Below are positions 39,274 to 48,507 of a stretch of 64,000 nucleotides of DNA, piece after piece. Made by a program: the position numbers and the translations under genes. How positions within the stretch are numbered: position 1 is the first letter of the stretch; each line of letters starts with the position of its first letter. Source of the DNA: Sphingomonas parva (ex Maeng et al. 2020) (GTDB taxonomy: Bacteria > Pseudomonadota > Alphaproteobacteria > Sphingomonadales > Sphingomonadaceae); assembly GCF_004564275.1 (NCBI RefSeq), contig NZ_SPDV01000018.1, positions 47,617 through 111,616 on the forward strand. The letters are read 5' to 3'. The notes beneath the pieces were generated by a model. That model did not search any database. It was not told the DNA's origin and saw only the letters and a program-made list of their open reading frames with translations.

Positions 39274-39551
39274 GGCTGCATCCAGGTCGGAAAGCGGAGG
39301 TGGCGGCGGGCGACGTCCACGAACTGAGGATCGCGGCGTGCGACCCAGACGGACAGCGCGTGGCCGACCGCCCAGATGACGATGCCGGCGATCCAGAGGC
39401 GCAGCCCCAGACCGATCGCGCCCGCCAGCGTGCCGTTGACGATGGCGAGCGAGCGCGGCGCGCCGCCGAGCAGGATCGGCTCGGTCAGCGCGCGGTGGAC
39501 CGGCGCGTAGTAGCCGGGGATCGGCGAGCCGAGAACGTCGGACGTGTCCAT
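39270..39551 (-). CDS. trbD: Conjugal transfer protein TrbD (VirB3-like)
   Basis: 93 residues; PGYYAPVHRALTEPILLGGAPR is the conserved TrbD start, followed by one or two membrane helices (LAIVNGTLAGAIGLGLRLWIAGIVIWAVGHAL). Small inner-membrane partner of TrbE. 4-bp overlap with trbE and 1-bp junction with trbC. Confidence 0.95.
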   Translation of the reverse strand: MDTSDVLGSPIPGYYAPVHRALTEPILLGGAPRSLAIVNGTLAGAIGLGLRLWIAGIVIWAVGHALSVWVARRDPQFVDVARRHLRFPTWMQP

Positions 39552-39883
39552 CAGACCAGCGCCCCGCCGCCGAAGCTGAAGAACGACAGGAAGAAGCTCG
39601 ACGCGGCAAAGGCGATCGACAAGCCGAACACGATCTGGATGAGCCGACGAAACCCGCCCGATGTGTCACCGAACGCGAGCGTCAGGCCGGTCACGATGAT
39701 GATGATGACCGCGATGATCTTGGCAACCGGCCCCTCGATGCTTTCGAGGATGCTTTGCAGCGGCGCTTCCCACGGCATCGACGATCCGCCCGCGTGGGCG
39801 GGAACAGTGTAGGTCAGCGCGATCACGCTGGCAGTGGCGGCGAACATGGCGCGGCGTGCGCCATGCCTGATGGCATGGATCAT
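39551..39883 (-). CDS. trbC: Conjugal transfer pilin TrbC (VirB2-like)
   Basis: 110 residues from ATG 39883, which overlaps the trbB stop. Signal peptide ending VPAHA, then two hydrophobic helices (PVAKIIAVIIIIVTGLTLAFG and IVFGLSIAFAASSFFLSFFSFG) separated by a short loop, the VirB2/TrbC major pilin layout. Probably matured by the TraF-type peptidase encoded at 47459 and possibly cyclised as in RP4. Confidence 0.94.
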   Translation of the reverse strand: MIHAIRHGARRAMFAATASVIALTYTVPAHAGGSSMPWEAPLQSILESIEGPVAKIIAVIIIIVTGLTLAFGDTSGGFRRLIQIVFGLSIAFAASSFFLSFFSFGGGALV

Positions 39884-40866
39884 GGCAGGTCTCCGGTGTT
39901 GTGGGTGGTGAGCGGGGTAAGGCGGTAGTCGCCGGTGGCGGGATCGAGCCCGTCGACGCGGGCCAGCTCGGCGAGGCGGCGGCCGTGGCCGTCGCGGACT
40001 AGGACGGCGATCAGGTCGATCGTCTCGGCGAGCAGCGCGCGCGGAACCGTGACGACGGCTTCCTGGATGAGCTGCTCCATGCGGCGAAGCGCGCCGAGCG
40101 CAGTCCCGGCGTGGATCGTCCCGATGCCGCCGGGGTGGCCCGTCCCCCAGGCTTTGAGGAGGTCGAGCGCCTCGGCCCCGCGCACCTCGCCGATCGGGAT
40201 GCGATCGGGGCGCAGCCGCAGCGAGGAGCGAACGAGATCGGACAGCGAGACGACGCCATCTTTGGTCCGCATCGCGACCAGGTTGGGCGCGGCGCATCGC
40301 AGCTCCCGCGTGTCTTCGATCAGGACGATGCGATCGGTGGTCTTGGCGACCTCGGCCAAGAGCGCGTTGACGAGCGTGGTCTTGCCGCTGCCGGTCCCGC
40401 CCGCGACGAGGATGTTGGCGCGGGTCTCGACGCCATGCCGCAGCGCCTCCGCCTGGCTCGCCGACATGATCCCGGCGCGGGCATAGTCGTCGAGCGTGAA
40501 CACGGCGACGGCGGGCTTACGGATGGCGAAGGCAGGCGCGGCGACGACTGGCGGCAGTAGCCCCTCGAACCGCTCTCCGCCTTCGGGCAGCTCGGCCGAC
40601 ACGCGCGGGGAACGAGCGTGAACCTCGACGCCGACATGGTGCGCGACCAGGCGGATGATGCGCTCGCCGTCGGCGGCGGTCAGGGTTTCGCCGGTGTCGC
40701 TTATGCCTTTGCCGAGCCGATCGAGCCAAAGCCGGCCGTCCGGGTTCAGCATCACCTCGATGACCGCGGGGTCGTCGAGCCAGGCTGCGATCGAGGGTCC
40801 AAGCGCCGTGCGCAGCATCCGTGCGCCGCGTGTGTTGGCCTCGGATCGGATCGGGTGGACGGTCAA
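39880..40866 (-). CDS. trbB: Conjugal transfer ATPase TrbB (VirB11-like)
   Basis: 328-residue traffic ATPase. Walker [10 protein letters not shown] at residues 156-164, Asp box [10 protein letters not shown], Walker B-like [19 protein letters not shown] and the His box [13 protein letters not shown]. First gene of the ten-gene trbBCDEJKLFGI operon, with all genes joined by 4-bp overlaps or very short gaps. Starts ATG 40866 ([11 protein letters not shown]). Confidence 0.96.
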   Translation of the reverse strand: MTVHPIRSEANTRGARMLRTALGPSIAAWLDDPAVIEVMLNPDGRLWLDRLGKGISDTGETLTAADGERIIRLVAHHVGVEVHARSPRVSAELPEGGERFEGLLPPVVAAPAFAIRKPAVAVFTLDDYARAGIMSASQAEALRHGVETRANILVAGGTGSGKTTLVNALLAEVAKTTDRIVLIEDTRELRCAAPNLVAMRTKDGVVSLSDLVRSSLRLRPDRIPIGEVRGAEALDLLKAWGTGHPGGIGTIHAGTALGALRRMEQLIQEAVVTVPRALLAETIDLIAVLVRDGHGRRLAELARVDGLDPATGDYRLTPLTTHNTGDLP

Positions 40867-41198
40867 GGCACTGGCCCCTCAAGTGGACCGGGCGAACCGC
40901 CGCCCGGCTGTCGGGGCACAGCAAGAGACGCAGAAATACTCTTGTCGCAACAGCTAGTTGCGAGCGTAGTAGAGACGGCGTTGGATACGTGGCCGACGTC
41001 GGAACCGGTCCTTTGGCCAAACAAGCGCTACGCGCTTTATCGGCCCGAATCGCCGGCTAAACAAAGTGCGGCCCATAGCGTGTTTGCCAACTGGCTAGCG
41101 TCGTGCTCGGGCCTTGCCTATGAGTTCGCGCAGTTCGGCCATCGACCTTAGGCACGAGTGTCGCCGACGCACCAAGCTCACGCCGTGAAAGGGTCGAA
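40867..41198. other. Gene-free spacer upstream of trbB
   Basis: 332 bp between trbB (minus) and the DUF1993 gene (plus). It should hold the trb operon promoter. A short inverted repeat, CAACAGCTAGTTGCG, occurs near 40947-40962. I see no supported gene. A 15-codon open frame on the minus strand near 41105-41150 (MAELRELIGKARARR) could be the tail of a lost regulator but is too short to call. Confidence 0.3.
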
Positions 41199-41708
41199 AT
41201 GTCCTACGCTCGTTCTGCACGCATGACCTTCCTGAACATGCTCGGCACACTCGATCACCTCGTCGGCAAGGCTCAGGAAGCGGGTATGTCGGACGACGTG
41301 CTTGCTGCGAAGCTCACCGACGACATGTTTCCGCTTGAGTTGCAAATCCGTGTTGCGGTCAATCAGGCACTTTTGGCGCTCAATCAGGTTGCGGGGAAAT
41401 CCGCTCCGCTCGAAGAAACAGCATACCGATCCCTGCAAGAGGTCCGGAATCGGATTGCCGCTACTCGTTTGCGTATTGAAGCAGCTGATCCGGCAGAATG
41501 GGCGGACGCAGACGCACCTGTGGATCTGACGCTGCCCAACGGCGTCCGGTTTCAAATGCCGTCGGAGGAAGATATCCGCGACTGGATCATGCCGAACTTC
41601 TATTTTCACGTGACGATGACGTATGCGCTGCTGCGCAATGCTGGGCTGGCGATCGGCAAGATGGACTTCCTACCACATATGGATCGCCATAAAGTCGCGA
41701 TTATGTGA
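41199..41708 (+). CDS. DUF1993 family protein
   Basis: 169 residues. Matches the DUF1993 pattern: an N-terminal LGTLDHLVGKAQEAGMSDDVLAAKLTDDMFPL and a C-terminal MPNFYFHVTMTYALLRNAGLAIGKMDFL, the most diagnostic segment. GAAAGG precedes ATG 41199. DinB-like four-helix fold is likely; function unknown. It interrupts the usually adjacent copG-trbB pair and reads against both neighbours, so it looks like a later insertion of cargo. Confidence 0.82.
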   Translation: MSYARSARMTFLNMLGTLDHLVGKAQEAGMSDDVLAAKLTDDMFPLELQIRVAVNQALLALNQVAGKSAPLEETAYRSLQEVRNRIAATRLRIEAADPAEWADADAPVDLTLPNGVRFQMPSEEDIRDWIMPNFYFHVTMTYALLRNAGLAIGKMDFLPHMDRHKVAIM

Positions 41709-41830
41709 TGATGCCGGTTCAAGAACACAGATAAGAAGCTCAAAAGATACTGCGACGAGACGCAAGGTTGCGGAGCGATCAAGCTACGAAGGTCTCTTCT
41801 TCCCGTGTCCGCTCCTAAGCCAGTAGTCTA

Positions 41831-42280
41831 TCAGTTTGAGCCATCGTAAAGCGGCTCGGGATAAGCACTCTCCGTTTTCGGCCAAACATCCTCGGGTATC
41901 TCGTTCAACAAGCTCTTGCCGCTGGCGAAGCGTCGACCAAGGGTCTCGACGAACCCCTCGTATCGCTTCCGCCCCTTCACCTTCGCGGCTGCATGATCTT
42001 CGTCGGGCAGCGGCGGGGTGACGGAAAACCAGAACCGCACGAACAGCGCTAGTGCTTCGGTTGTTAGGCCCGTATTGCGCTCAAGGCGCTGTACCTGCCG
42101 CGTAAGGCGATCGAGCCGCCGCGCGAACGCCGCCTCCATGCGGTCCGATCCGTCGGGCGACAGATAGGACGCCACCGCCGCCTCGATGATCGCCGAGCGC
42201 GAGATGCGTCGACGGATCGCGAGTTCGTCTACCTGCTTGGCGAGCGCGGGCGGGAAATAGACATTCAATCTGGTGCGCAT
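41831..42280 (-). CDS. CopG/ribbon-helix-helix family protein next to traG
   Basis: 149 residues. N-terminal RHH domain (RLNVYFPPALAKQVDELAIRRRISRSAIIEAAVASYL) then a coiled-coil-prone segment and a C-terminal FVRFWFSVTPPLPD motif. In trb-type ICEs this gene sits between traG and trbB and is presumed to bind DNA near oriT or regulate transfer genes. Starts 10 bp after the traG stop. Confidence 0.88.
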   Translation of the reverse strand: MRTRLNVYFPPALAKQVDELAIRRRISRSAIIEAAVASYLSPDGSDRMEAAFARRLDRLTRQVQRLERNTGLTTEALALFVRFWFSVTPPLPDEDHAAAKVKGRKRYEGFVETLGRRFASGKSLLNEIPEDVWPKTESAYPEPLYDGSN

Positions 42281-42289
42281 GGCACGCTC

Positions 42290-44263
42290 CTACATCTCGA
42301 TGCCGTCACCGGGATCGAGCGACGCCTGCCGCGCGATCCCCTGCATCTGGCGGCGCACGGCAGCTTGCCGGGCCGCATCATCGGGCTCGTCGTCGACCAC
42401 GTCGAACTCGCGCGCTGCCGGGCGCGACGTCTCGGGTGCGACCGCGACATGCTCCGGTAGCTCCGGCTCGCGGCGCAGCCCGCCATTGGCAGCATCTTCT
42501 TGGTCGCGGACGATCCGCGCGACGTTTGCCGGGTCGGCGGCAGCGGCCCGCCCAGTCCAGTCATCTGGCCGGGCTTGGCTCTGGGCGGGCGTCGGCGCAT
42601 CCAAAATGCGCTCGGCGAACCGCCGATCGCGGAAGTACCGCGCCTTCTTCGCGCGGATCGGACGCCCGCCCGCCACCATGACGATTTCGTCGTCGGGCGG
42701 GAGCTGCATCACTTCGCCGGGGGTGAGGAGCTGGCGGGCGGTCTCGGAGCGCGATACCATCAAATGCCCCAGCCAGGGCGACAGGCGATGCCCGGCATAG
42801 TTCTTCATCGCGCGCATCTCGGTCGCGGTGCCGAGCGCGTCCGACACCCGCTTGGCCGTGCGTTCGTCGTTGGTGGCGAAGCTCACCCTGACATGGCAGT
42901 TGTCGAGGATGGCGTTGTTCGGCCCGTAAGCCTTTTCGATCTGGTTGAGCGACTGCGCGATCAGGAAGGCTTTGAGCCGATAGCCCGCCATGAACGCCAG
43001 CGCGGACTCGAAGAAGTCCAGCCGACCGAGCGCGGGAAACTCGTCGAGCATCAAAAGCACGCGATGGCGGTTGCCCTTGGGTGTCAGCTCCTCGGTCAGC
43101 CGGCGTCCGATCTGGTTGAGGATAAGGCGGATCAGCGGCTTAGTCCGCGAGATGTCGCTGGGCGGCACGACCAGATAGAGCGTGGCGGGCCGCTCGCCTT
43201 CGACGAGATCAGCGATGCGCCATTGGCAGGCGCGCGTGACGGTCGCAACGACCGGATCGCGGTAGAGGCCGAGAAACGACATGGCGGTGCTCAGCACGCC
43301 CGATCGCTCGTTGTCGCTTTTGTTCAGCAACTCGCGCGCCGCGCTGGCGACGACGGGATGGACGGCGGCCTCGCCCAAGTGCGGCGTTGCCATCATCGCG
43401 GCCAGCGTCTCCTCGATCGTGCGCGACGGGTCGGAGAGGAAGGCTGCGACGCCCGCCAGCGTCTTGTCCGGCTCGGCGTAAAGGACGTGCAGGATCGCAC
43501 CGACCAGCAGGCTGTGGCTGGTCTTTTCCCAATGGTTGCGGCGCTCGAGACTGCCTTCGGGGTCGACCAGCACGTCGGCGACATTCTGGACGTCGCGTAC
43601 CTCCCATTGGCCGCGCCGCACTTCCAACAAAGGGTTGTAGGCAGCCGACGCGGCGTTCGTCGGATCGAACAGCAGCACGCGGCCATGCCGCGAGCGAAAG
43701 CCTGCGGTCAGCGTCCAATTCTCGCCCTTGATGTCGTGGACGATCGCCGAGCCGGGCCAGGTCAGCAGCGACGGGATTACCAGCCCGACGCCCTTGCCAG
43801 AACGGGTCGGCGCGAAGCACAGCACATGCTCGGGGCCGTCGTGGCGCAGATAATCCGCGCCGAGCTTGCCGAGCACCACGCCGTCGCTGCCGAGCAGTCC
43901 GGCGGCGCGCACTTCGCGCGGGCTCGCCCAGCGTGCCGAGCCGTAGGTCTCGGCGTTCTTCAACTCGCGCGCCCGCCATACCGACATGCCAATCGCCACG
44001 ACGATCGACACGAACCCGCCCGACACGGCGATCAGGCCGCCGGTTTGGAAGATCTCGGGCGCGTAGGCGTCGAATGAGAACCACCACCAGAAAAAGGAGG
44101 GCGGCGGATAGATCGGCCAACCAAACGCGATGAACCACGGCGAGCCGAGCTGCGGCTGATAAGCGAGAGCTGTGGCGGTCCACTGCGTCGCGCCCCATAC
44201 ACCGGCGAGCACGATCAGGAACACGACGATAATCTGGCCCCACAGGATTTGCGTGGCGGACAT
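42290..44263 (-). CDS. traG: Type IV coupling protein TraG (VirD4-like)
   Basis: 657-residue ATPase that links the relaxase-DNA complex to the mating channel. Two N-terminal membrane helix regions (IIVVFLIVLAGVWGATQW and VSIVVAIGMSVW), then Walker A APTRSGKGVG at 151-160, Walker B LLMLDEFPALGRL and the AQSLNQIEKAYG region. Asp/Glu-rich C-terminal tail. An 18-bp gap separates it from the relaxase stop upstream. Confidence 0.96.
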   Translation of the reverse strand: MSATQILWGQIIVVFLIVLAGVWGATQWTATALAYQPQLGSPWFIAFGWPIYPPPSFFWWWFSFDAYAPEIFQTGGLIAVSGGFVSIVVAIGMSVWRARELKNAETYGSARWASPREVRAAGLLGSDGVVLGKLGADYLRHDGPEHVLCFAPTRSGKGVGLVIPSLLTWPGSAIVHDIKGENWTLTAGFRSRHGRVLLFDPTNAASAAYNPLLEVRRGQWEVRDVQNVADVLVDPEGSLERRNHWEKTSHSLLVGAILHVLYAEPDKTLAGVAAFLSDPSRTIEETLAAMMATPHLGEAAVHPVVASAARELLNKSDNERSGVLSTAMSFLGLYRDPVVATVTRACQWRIADLVEGERPATLYLVVPPSDISRTKPLIRLILNQIGRRLTEELTPKGNRHRVLLMLDEFPALGRLDFFESALAFMAGYRLKAFLIAQSLNQIEKAYGPNNAILDNCHVRVSFATNDERTAKRVSDALGTATEMRAMKNYAGHRLSPWLGHLMVSRSETARQLLTPGEVMQLPPDDEIVMVAGGRPIRAKKARYFRDRRFAERILDAPTPAQSQARPDDWTGRAAAADPANVARIVRDQEDAANGGLRREPELPEHVAVAPETSRPAAREFDVVDDEPDDAARQAAVRRQMQGIARQASLDPGDGIEM

Positions 44264-44281
44264 AACAGGCTCCTTGATAGG

Positions 44282-46054
44282 TTACAGGCCGAGGCCGCGC
44301 TTGCGGCCGAGCGTGAGGTCAAGGCCGCCGCCGTCGCGGATCACGCCCGCGATCTGACGACCGATCTGCTGGTCGAGGCCGCGCGCCCATGGCACGAGGC
44401 GGAAGCCGAGGCCCCCATTCGCTTCCAGGCTTTCGATCATGGCGAAGCGGCCTGACGCAAGCGCGAGGCGCTGACGGACGACGCCCGCGATCTTCTCGCC
44501 CGGTTGGGTCGGCCGATAGGCCAGCTCGGTCTCGCCAGCTATCTTCGCGCCAACCGAATCCAGCTCGCGCCGCCGGAGCGTATCGAGCATTCCGCGCTCG
44601 AACACCGTGCGCTCGCCGAAGCGCCGCGCCAGTCCTTCGCGGACAAGATGATCGGTGCGCGCGTCCATCGCCCGGCGCACCTCCGCTCCGAACCCGCCGT
44701 CTGCGACGCCCGCGCCGCGCTCGATCAGGCGATGGTCCAGCCAGGTCGAGCCGGGCGCATTCACTTGGCGCTCAAGATCGAGATCGGAGCGTGTGGCAAG
44801 GATCGGGGTCGGCCGCTGGTCGCCCGGTCTGCCGATCGCGCGCAACTCGACGATGCCACCGAGCGCGGGGCTCTGCTCCAGCGCCTCGACGCCCGGCAAC
44901 CGCACATGATGCGTGCGGCCGTCCGCGCCGTCGATCACGGCATAGGCCGTGCCAGTTAGCTCGTCGTGCAACCCCTTGTCGATCAGCCGACCAACGATCG
45001 GCTTTTCGGGCGCGCCGTTCACGACCGCGTAGCTGTCGAGTGAGCGTTCGTCGCCGCGCTCGCCGAGCGCCCGGCCGATGGTGCGTATGATATCGCCGCG
45101 CGCGCCCAGTTCTCGGAGCTTCACCTGCGCCCCCTCGGCGACCGCCCAGTGGCCCGGCTCGCCTTCGGCGGCCAGGCCCATGGTTTCGAGATGCTGCAAC
45201 CGCCCGATCATCAACCGGCGCAGGCTTGGATCGTTCGGGCCAGGCTGGTCGACGCGCAGGTCGATCACACCCAGCTCGTCGGCGGCGCGGCCGATCTCGG
45301 TATCGAGCCGCGTCCAGCGTTCGACCGTCACCTCGCGGTCGAGCGTCCGCTGGACTTCATGCTCAGGTTTCGGTCCCAGCTCGGCGAACGCCAGCTCCTC
45401 GGCGCGCGAGCGAAGGCCATGGCCGATATAGTCGCGGGAAATGACGAGGTCCGCACCCTGATCGGTTTGCCCGCGAACGAGCAGATGGACGTGCGGGTTG
45501 TCGGTGTTCCAATGATCGACCGCGACCCAATCGAGCCGCGTCCCCAAGTCGGTTTCCATCTGGCGAACGAGGTCGCGGGTATAGTCGCGCAAGTCGGCCA
45601 GCTCGGCCGCGTCTTCGGGCGAGACGATGATGCGGAAATGATGCCGGTCGTCCTTGCAGCGATCGACAAACGCGGACGTGTCGGCGCGGTCGGACTCGGC
45701 GTCGAACATCTGCGTCGGCGAGCCGTCACGCGTCACGCCCTCGCGCTTGAGGTAAGCTATGTGCGCGGATATCGGTGCCATGCTCCGGCCGCCGATACGG
45801 TGACGCGCCGGCAGCGCTTTCACGAGCACCCGCCGACCGGAACCGAACAGGCGGTTGCGCGCGAATGCGGTGCGGCCTTTTCCGAAGCTCGATTGGCCGC
45901 GTCGGCTGGGTCCGTTCCAGGCGCGACGCCCATTGCCGCCGCTTTTGGCGGCGACGCGCAGCACCTCGGCGACCAGGCCGCGCGCGTTGCGGCCTTGCGC
46001 CTTGCTGCGCTTGGCATTGCCCGGCCGGACGCGAAACTCGCGGTCCTTGCTCAC
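44282..46054 (-). CDS. Relaxase/mobilisation protein, VirD2-like with DUF3363
   Basis: Nicks oriT and pilots the transferred strand. GTG 46054 is chosen since VSKDREFRVRPGNAKRS matches the usual start of this family; the frame continues 180 bp upstream without family similarity. 590 residues: relaxase domain with the metal-binding triad HWNTDNPHVH (His181, His188, His190) and candidate tyrosines at DYTRD and DYIGHG; a long C-terminal DUF3363 domain follows. Upstream DNA is the likely oriT. Confidence 0.88.
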   Translation of the reverse strand: MSKDREFRVRPGNAKRSKAQGRNARGLVAEVLRVAAKSGGNGRRAWNGPSRRGQSSFGKGRTAFARNRLFGSGRRVLVKALPARHRIGGRSMAPISAHIAYLKREGVTRDGSPTQMFDAESDRADTSAFVDRCKDDRHHFRIIVSPEDAAELADLRDYTRDLVRQMETDLGTRLDWVAVDHWNTDNPHVHLLVRGQTDQGADLVISRDYIGHGLRSRAEELAFAELGPKPEHEVQRTLDREVTVERWTRLDTEIGRAADELGVIDLRVDQPGPNDPSLRRLMIGRLQHLETMGLAAEGEPGHWAVAEGAQVKLRELGARGDIIRTIGRALGERGDERSLDSYAVVNGAPEKPIVGRLIDKGLHDELTGTAYAVIDGADGRTHHVRLPGVEALEQSPALGGIVELRAIGRPGDQRPTPILATRSDLDLERQVNAPGSTWLDHRLIERGAGVADGGFGAEVRRAMDARTDHLVREGLARRFGERTVFERGMLDTLRRRELDSVGAKIAGETELAYRPTQPGEKIAGVVRQRLALASGRFAMIESLEANGGLGFRLVPWARGLDQQIGRQIAGVIRDGGGLDLTLGRKRGLGL

Positions 46055-46292
46055 GGCCGGGCCGTTTCCCGCCGAAAACCGGCGATAGTGCCATTCGGCG
46101 CGTTGTTTTTGCTGGCTTTTTCCTTCCGCGCGGCACGCGCGCCGCCCGACGCCCCCATGTGAAGCCACAGAAAACCAACGGTTTTCCGGTGAAACGGGGT
46201 GCGGCTTGTATCTTGCAATCGTCTTCTCAGGCACTTTCCTCCCTGATCCATCCTGATTTCCTTTTGAATGAGCCCTCTGAACACTGCGGCGA
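46055..46292. other. Candidate oriT region
   Basis: Non-coding spacer between relaxase and lytic transglycosylase. It holds a perfect 7-bp hairpin GAAAACC-AAC-GGTTTTC at 46170-46186 and a 5-bp one at about 46072-46086. Two sequences resemble the RP4/Ti nic consensus YATCCTG: TATCTTGC at 46209-46216 and CATCCTGA at 46249-46256. Location next to the relaxase start and hairpins support oriT; the exact nick is not determined. Confidence 0.45.
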
Positions 46293-47081
46293 TCATTGCG
46301 ATCGACCCGCGCCAGCGCGGGGAACGAAGATGCTCTCGATGGGCGTTGCGGCCGACTGACTCAGAGATGAGGAATTGCCGACTGTAGGTTTGGCGGTGAG
46401 TTCATCGACCGCCGCAATGTCATCTTCGCTGTGCTCTAAGTCAGCGTCGGTTGTGGCCGCGGACGTGCGGACAAACAGCGACGAACGACGCCACGCGAAG
46501 CGATCAGGCAGCGCGACGACGGCAACATTGTTGACGCTGTCGATGCCTGTGACTGACCCAAGCCGCGCCAGATATGCTACCGTCTCGGCGGGCAAAGATC
46601 GCCCGCGTGACAGGTAATCGTCGTAACGACCCGGTCCCGCATTGTAGGCGGCTAGCATTGCGCTCGCATTGTCGTAGCGGTCGTACATTTCGCGCAGATA
46701 GGCCGCACCTGCCATGATGTTGTCGCGCACATCGAACGGGTCAGTGCCGAGCCCATGACGTGCACGAAGTTGCGCCCAGGTTCCGGGCATGATCTGCATC
46801 AGGCCCATCGCCCCTGCGCGCGAGACGGCGCGTGCATTGCCTGCACTTTCGACACGCATGACCGCCCAGATCCAAGTTTCGGGAATGCCAAACCGTCGCG
46901 CCGCGTCAGCAACATGCGGTGCGTAGGGATGAGTGACGGCGGACGGCACAGGCTGCGGGTTCGGATCCTGCGCCAATGCCGTTGCCTGGCCGATTGGCAA
47001 CGCGGCCAGCAGCGCGGCGGCGGTGAGCGCTGCGGCGCGCAACCGCAGGTTCAAAGGCCGATTGATTGCGGCAGGACGCAT
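46293..47081 (-). CDS. Conjugation-associated lytic transglycosylase (VirB1-like)
   Basis: 262 residues from ATG 47081 (GGAGGA about 10 bases upstream inside the DUF736 stop region). Signal peptide ending TALAQ, then a GH23 SLT domain: VMRVESAGNARAVSRAGAMGLMQIMPGTW with catalytic Glu in RVESAG, and MLAAYNAGPGRYD. The C-terminal 90 residues are low-complexity. Locally opens the peptidoglycan for the mating apparatus. Confidence 0.92.
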   Translation of the reverse strand: MRPAAINRPLNLRLRAAALTAAALLAALPIGQATALAQDPNPQPVPSAVTHPYAPHVADAARRFGIPETWIWAVMRVESAGNARAVSRAGAMGLMQIMPGTWAQLRARHGLGTDPFDVRDNIMAGAAYLREMYDRYDNASAMLAAYNAGPGRYDDYLSRGRSLPAETVAYLARLGSVTGIDSVNNVAVVALPDRFAWRRSSLFVRTSAATTDADLEHSEDDIAAVDELTAKPTVGNSSSLSQSAATPIESIFVPRAGAGRSQ

Positions 47082-47085
47082 CGGT

Positions 47086-47421
47086 TCAGTCCTCCTCACG
47101 GGTCTTGCGCGGGCGGTTCCAGCGCAGCGACCACGACGTCGGATCGTTGGCATTCTGGAATAGCGCCGCGCGGATCGGCTGCGGAAAGCTGGGATCGTCG
47201 ATGCGCAGCGCGACGTAATCCCCGGCCCGCTCGCCGCTCTCATTCCAGCCAGCACCCACTTCCGGCCCTTCGCCGTCATTGCCGCGATGGACACGCCAGT
47301 CGGGTGCCTTGTCGGTGCCGCCGGGTTCAACCGGGATGAGCGAGATACGGATATCGAGCGTCGCCGTTTCGATGACGCCTTCGAAGCCTTTATCGGTGCG
47401 GATGAAGCTGCCGATCTGCAT
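47086..47421 (-). CDS. DUF736 family protein (transfer-module copy)
   Basis: 111 residues beginning MQIGSFIRTDKGFEGVIETATLDIRISLIPVE, the conserved start of DUF736, with the WNESGERAGDYVALRIDDPSFPQPIRAALF core. Small beta-rich protein of unknown role in alphaproteobacterial ICEs and plasmids. A second copy lies at 50549. Ends 5 bp from the transglycosylase start. Confidence 0.9.
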   Translation of the reverse strand: MQIGSFIRTDKGFEGVIETATLDIRISLIPVEPGGTDKAPDWRVHRGNDGEGPEVGAGWNESGERAGDYVALRIDDPSFPQPIRAALFQNANDPTSWSLRWNRPRKTREED

Positions 47422-47458
47422 TGGAATGGTCCTTTCGGTTGGAGATTGAAGCCGGAGG

Positions 47459-48004
47459 TCAGCGCCAAGTCAGCGGCGCGTCGGGCGTGGTTCGAGTGAG
47501 GATCGGGATGGCGCGGCCGAGCACGGTTGCTGTCGGCAAAGGGCCGAAGTAGCGGCCGTCAAGGCTGTCAGGATGCGCGGGATTGAGAAGCAACAGCTCG
47601 TCGCTTCCAAGCGTCTGGCAGCCGCGCCAAACAGGCAGCGGACGTGCAAGCCGGTCGTGTGTCAGTGCGAGCGTGACCGCCTGACCGTCGACGGTCACTG
47701 TGCCGCCGATCCGGCAGACGCGCTGCCCTGCCTTGGCGGCGACATGCTTCAGCAGCGGCACGTTTTCGCCGAGATATCCGCGCATGGCCATCCAGCGGCC
47801 AAGGCGCTGTGGCGGTGCCACGGCGACAAGCGTACCCAGCGGCGGATCGCGGTCTGGCTGTATGCGATATAGCCCGATCGGCGCGCTCGCACTTGCGTTC
47901 CAGACGATGCGCGGCAGCGGATCAGTCACCGCAATCGCTGCGAATGACAGGGCGAATGCTGACGCTGCTGTAACTGTCGCGCGGATATAGAAGCGGCGGG
48001 TCAT
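47459..48004 (-). CDS. traF: Conjugal transfer signal peptidase TraF (S26 family)
   Basis: 181 residues from ATG 48004, overlapping the DUF2840 stop. N-terminal membrane helix (VTAASAFALSFAAIAVT), then the S26 Ser box SASAPIGLYRI (nucleophile Ser) and the Lys box VPLLKHVAAKAGQRVC. The C-terminal DSLDGRYFGPLP is typical of TraF. In RP4 TraF processes and cyclises TrbC pilin. Confidence 0.93.
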   Translation of the reverse strand: MTRRFYIRATVTAASAFALSFAAIAVTDPLPRIVWNASASAPIGLYRIQPDRDPPLGTLVAVAPPQRLGRWMAMRGYLGENVPLLKHVAAKAGQRVCRIGGTVTVDGQAVTLALTHDRLARPLPVWRGCQTLGSDELLLLNPAHPDSLDGRYFGPLPTATVLGRAIPILTRTTPDAPLTWR

Positions 48005-48507
48005 CCTTCGATCTCCCGGCGCTTGAGCCATGCCCGATGGCGCTCCATCGTGTAGGCACGTGGCAGTTGTCCGGCGGCGATGCGGTTGTGGACATGGCGC
48101 CAATGATCGGGCGCGGCATCGCACGGATCGACGCCTGCGCCGTCCACCGCGTCGATGTGGGCGAGCACCTGGGAGACCTTTGGCCAGCCCTCTATGGTGA
48201 GCAGGATATCGCCTCCGGGCTGCACGAATGGCAGCGTCGTGAACGGTTCGCTTGCGCGGACGGCCCGCACGATGTCGATGCGCGAGCTGATCGTGCCATA
48301 GTCGTTGGCCGCCCAGCGAACGAACGCAAAGACGGCGCCGGGACGGAAGCTGATTATGCGGCGGCGACGGTCGAGGATCTCGTCCTTGGCGATCCGACCG
48401 AAGCGGATCCAGTGCTCGATCCGTTTCTCGATCCACGTCAGTTGAACGTGGGTCATGTTGTCGGGACGCGGGGGATCGTGTCGCTGATGTGTTGGCGAGT
48501 CGGTCAT
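48001..48507 (-). CDS. DUF2840 family ICE protein
   Basis: 168 residues; THVQLTWIEKRIEHWIRFG near the start and GTISSRIDIVRAV plus the RAW C-terminal pattern are typical of DUF2840, a protein found only beside traF in this ICE class. Function unknown. Its ATG overlaps the AlpA-like gene stop by 4 bp; in related elements parA and repA come between these two, but not here. Confidence 0.87.
   Translation of the reverse strand: MTDSPTHQRHDPPRPDNMTHVQLTWIEKRIEHWIRFGRIAKDEILDRRRRIISFRPGAVFAFVRWAANDYGTISSRIDIVRAVRASEPFTTLPFVQPGGDILLTIEGWPKVSQVLAHIDAVDGAGVDPCDAAPDHWRHVHNRIAAGQLPRAYTMERHRAWLKRREIEG

Noticed and set aside
46055..46234. 5' extension of the relaxase frame
   Set aside because: Residues upstream of VSKDREFRVRPG have no family character, and the DNA looks like oriT.
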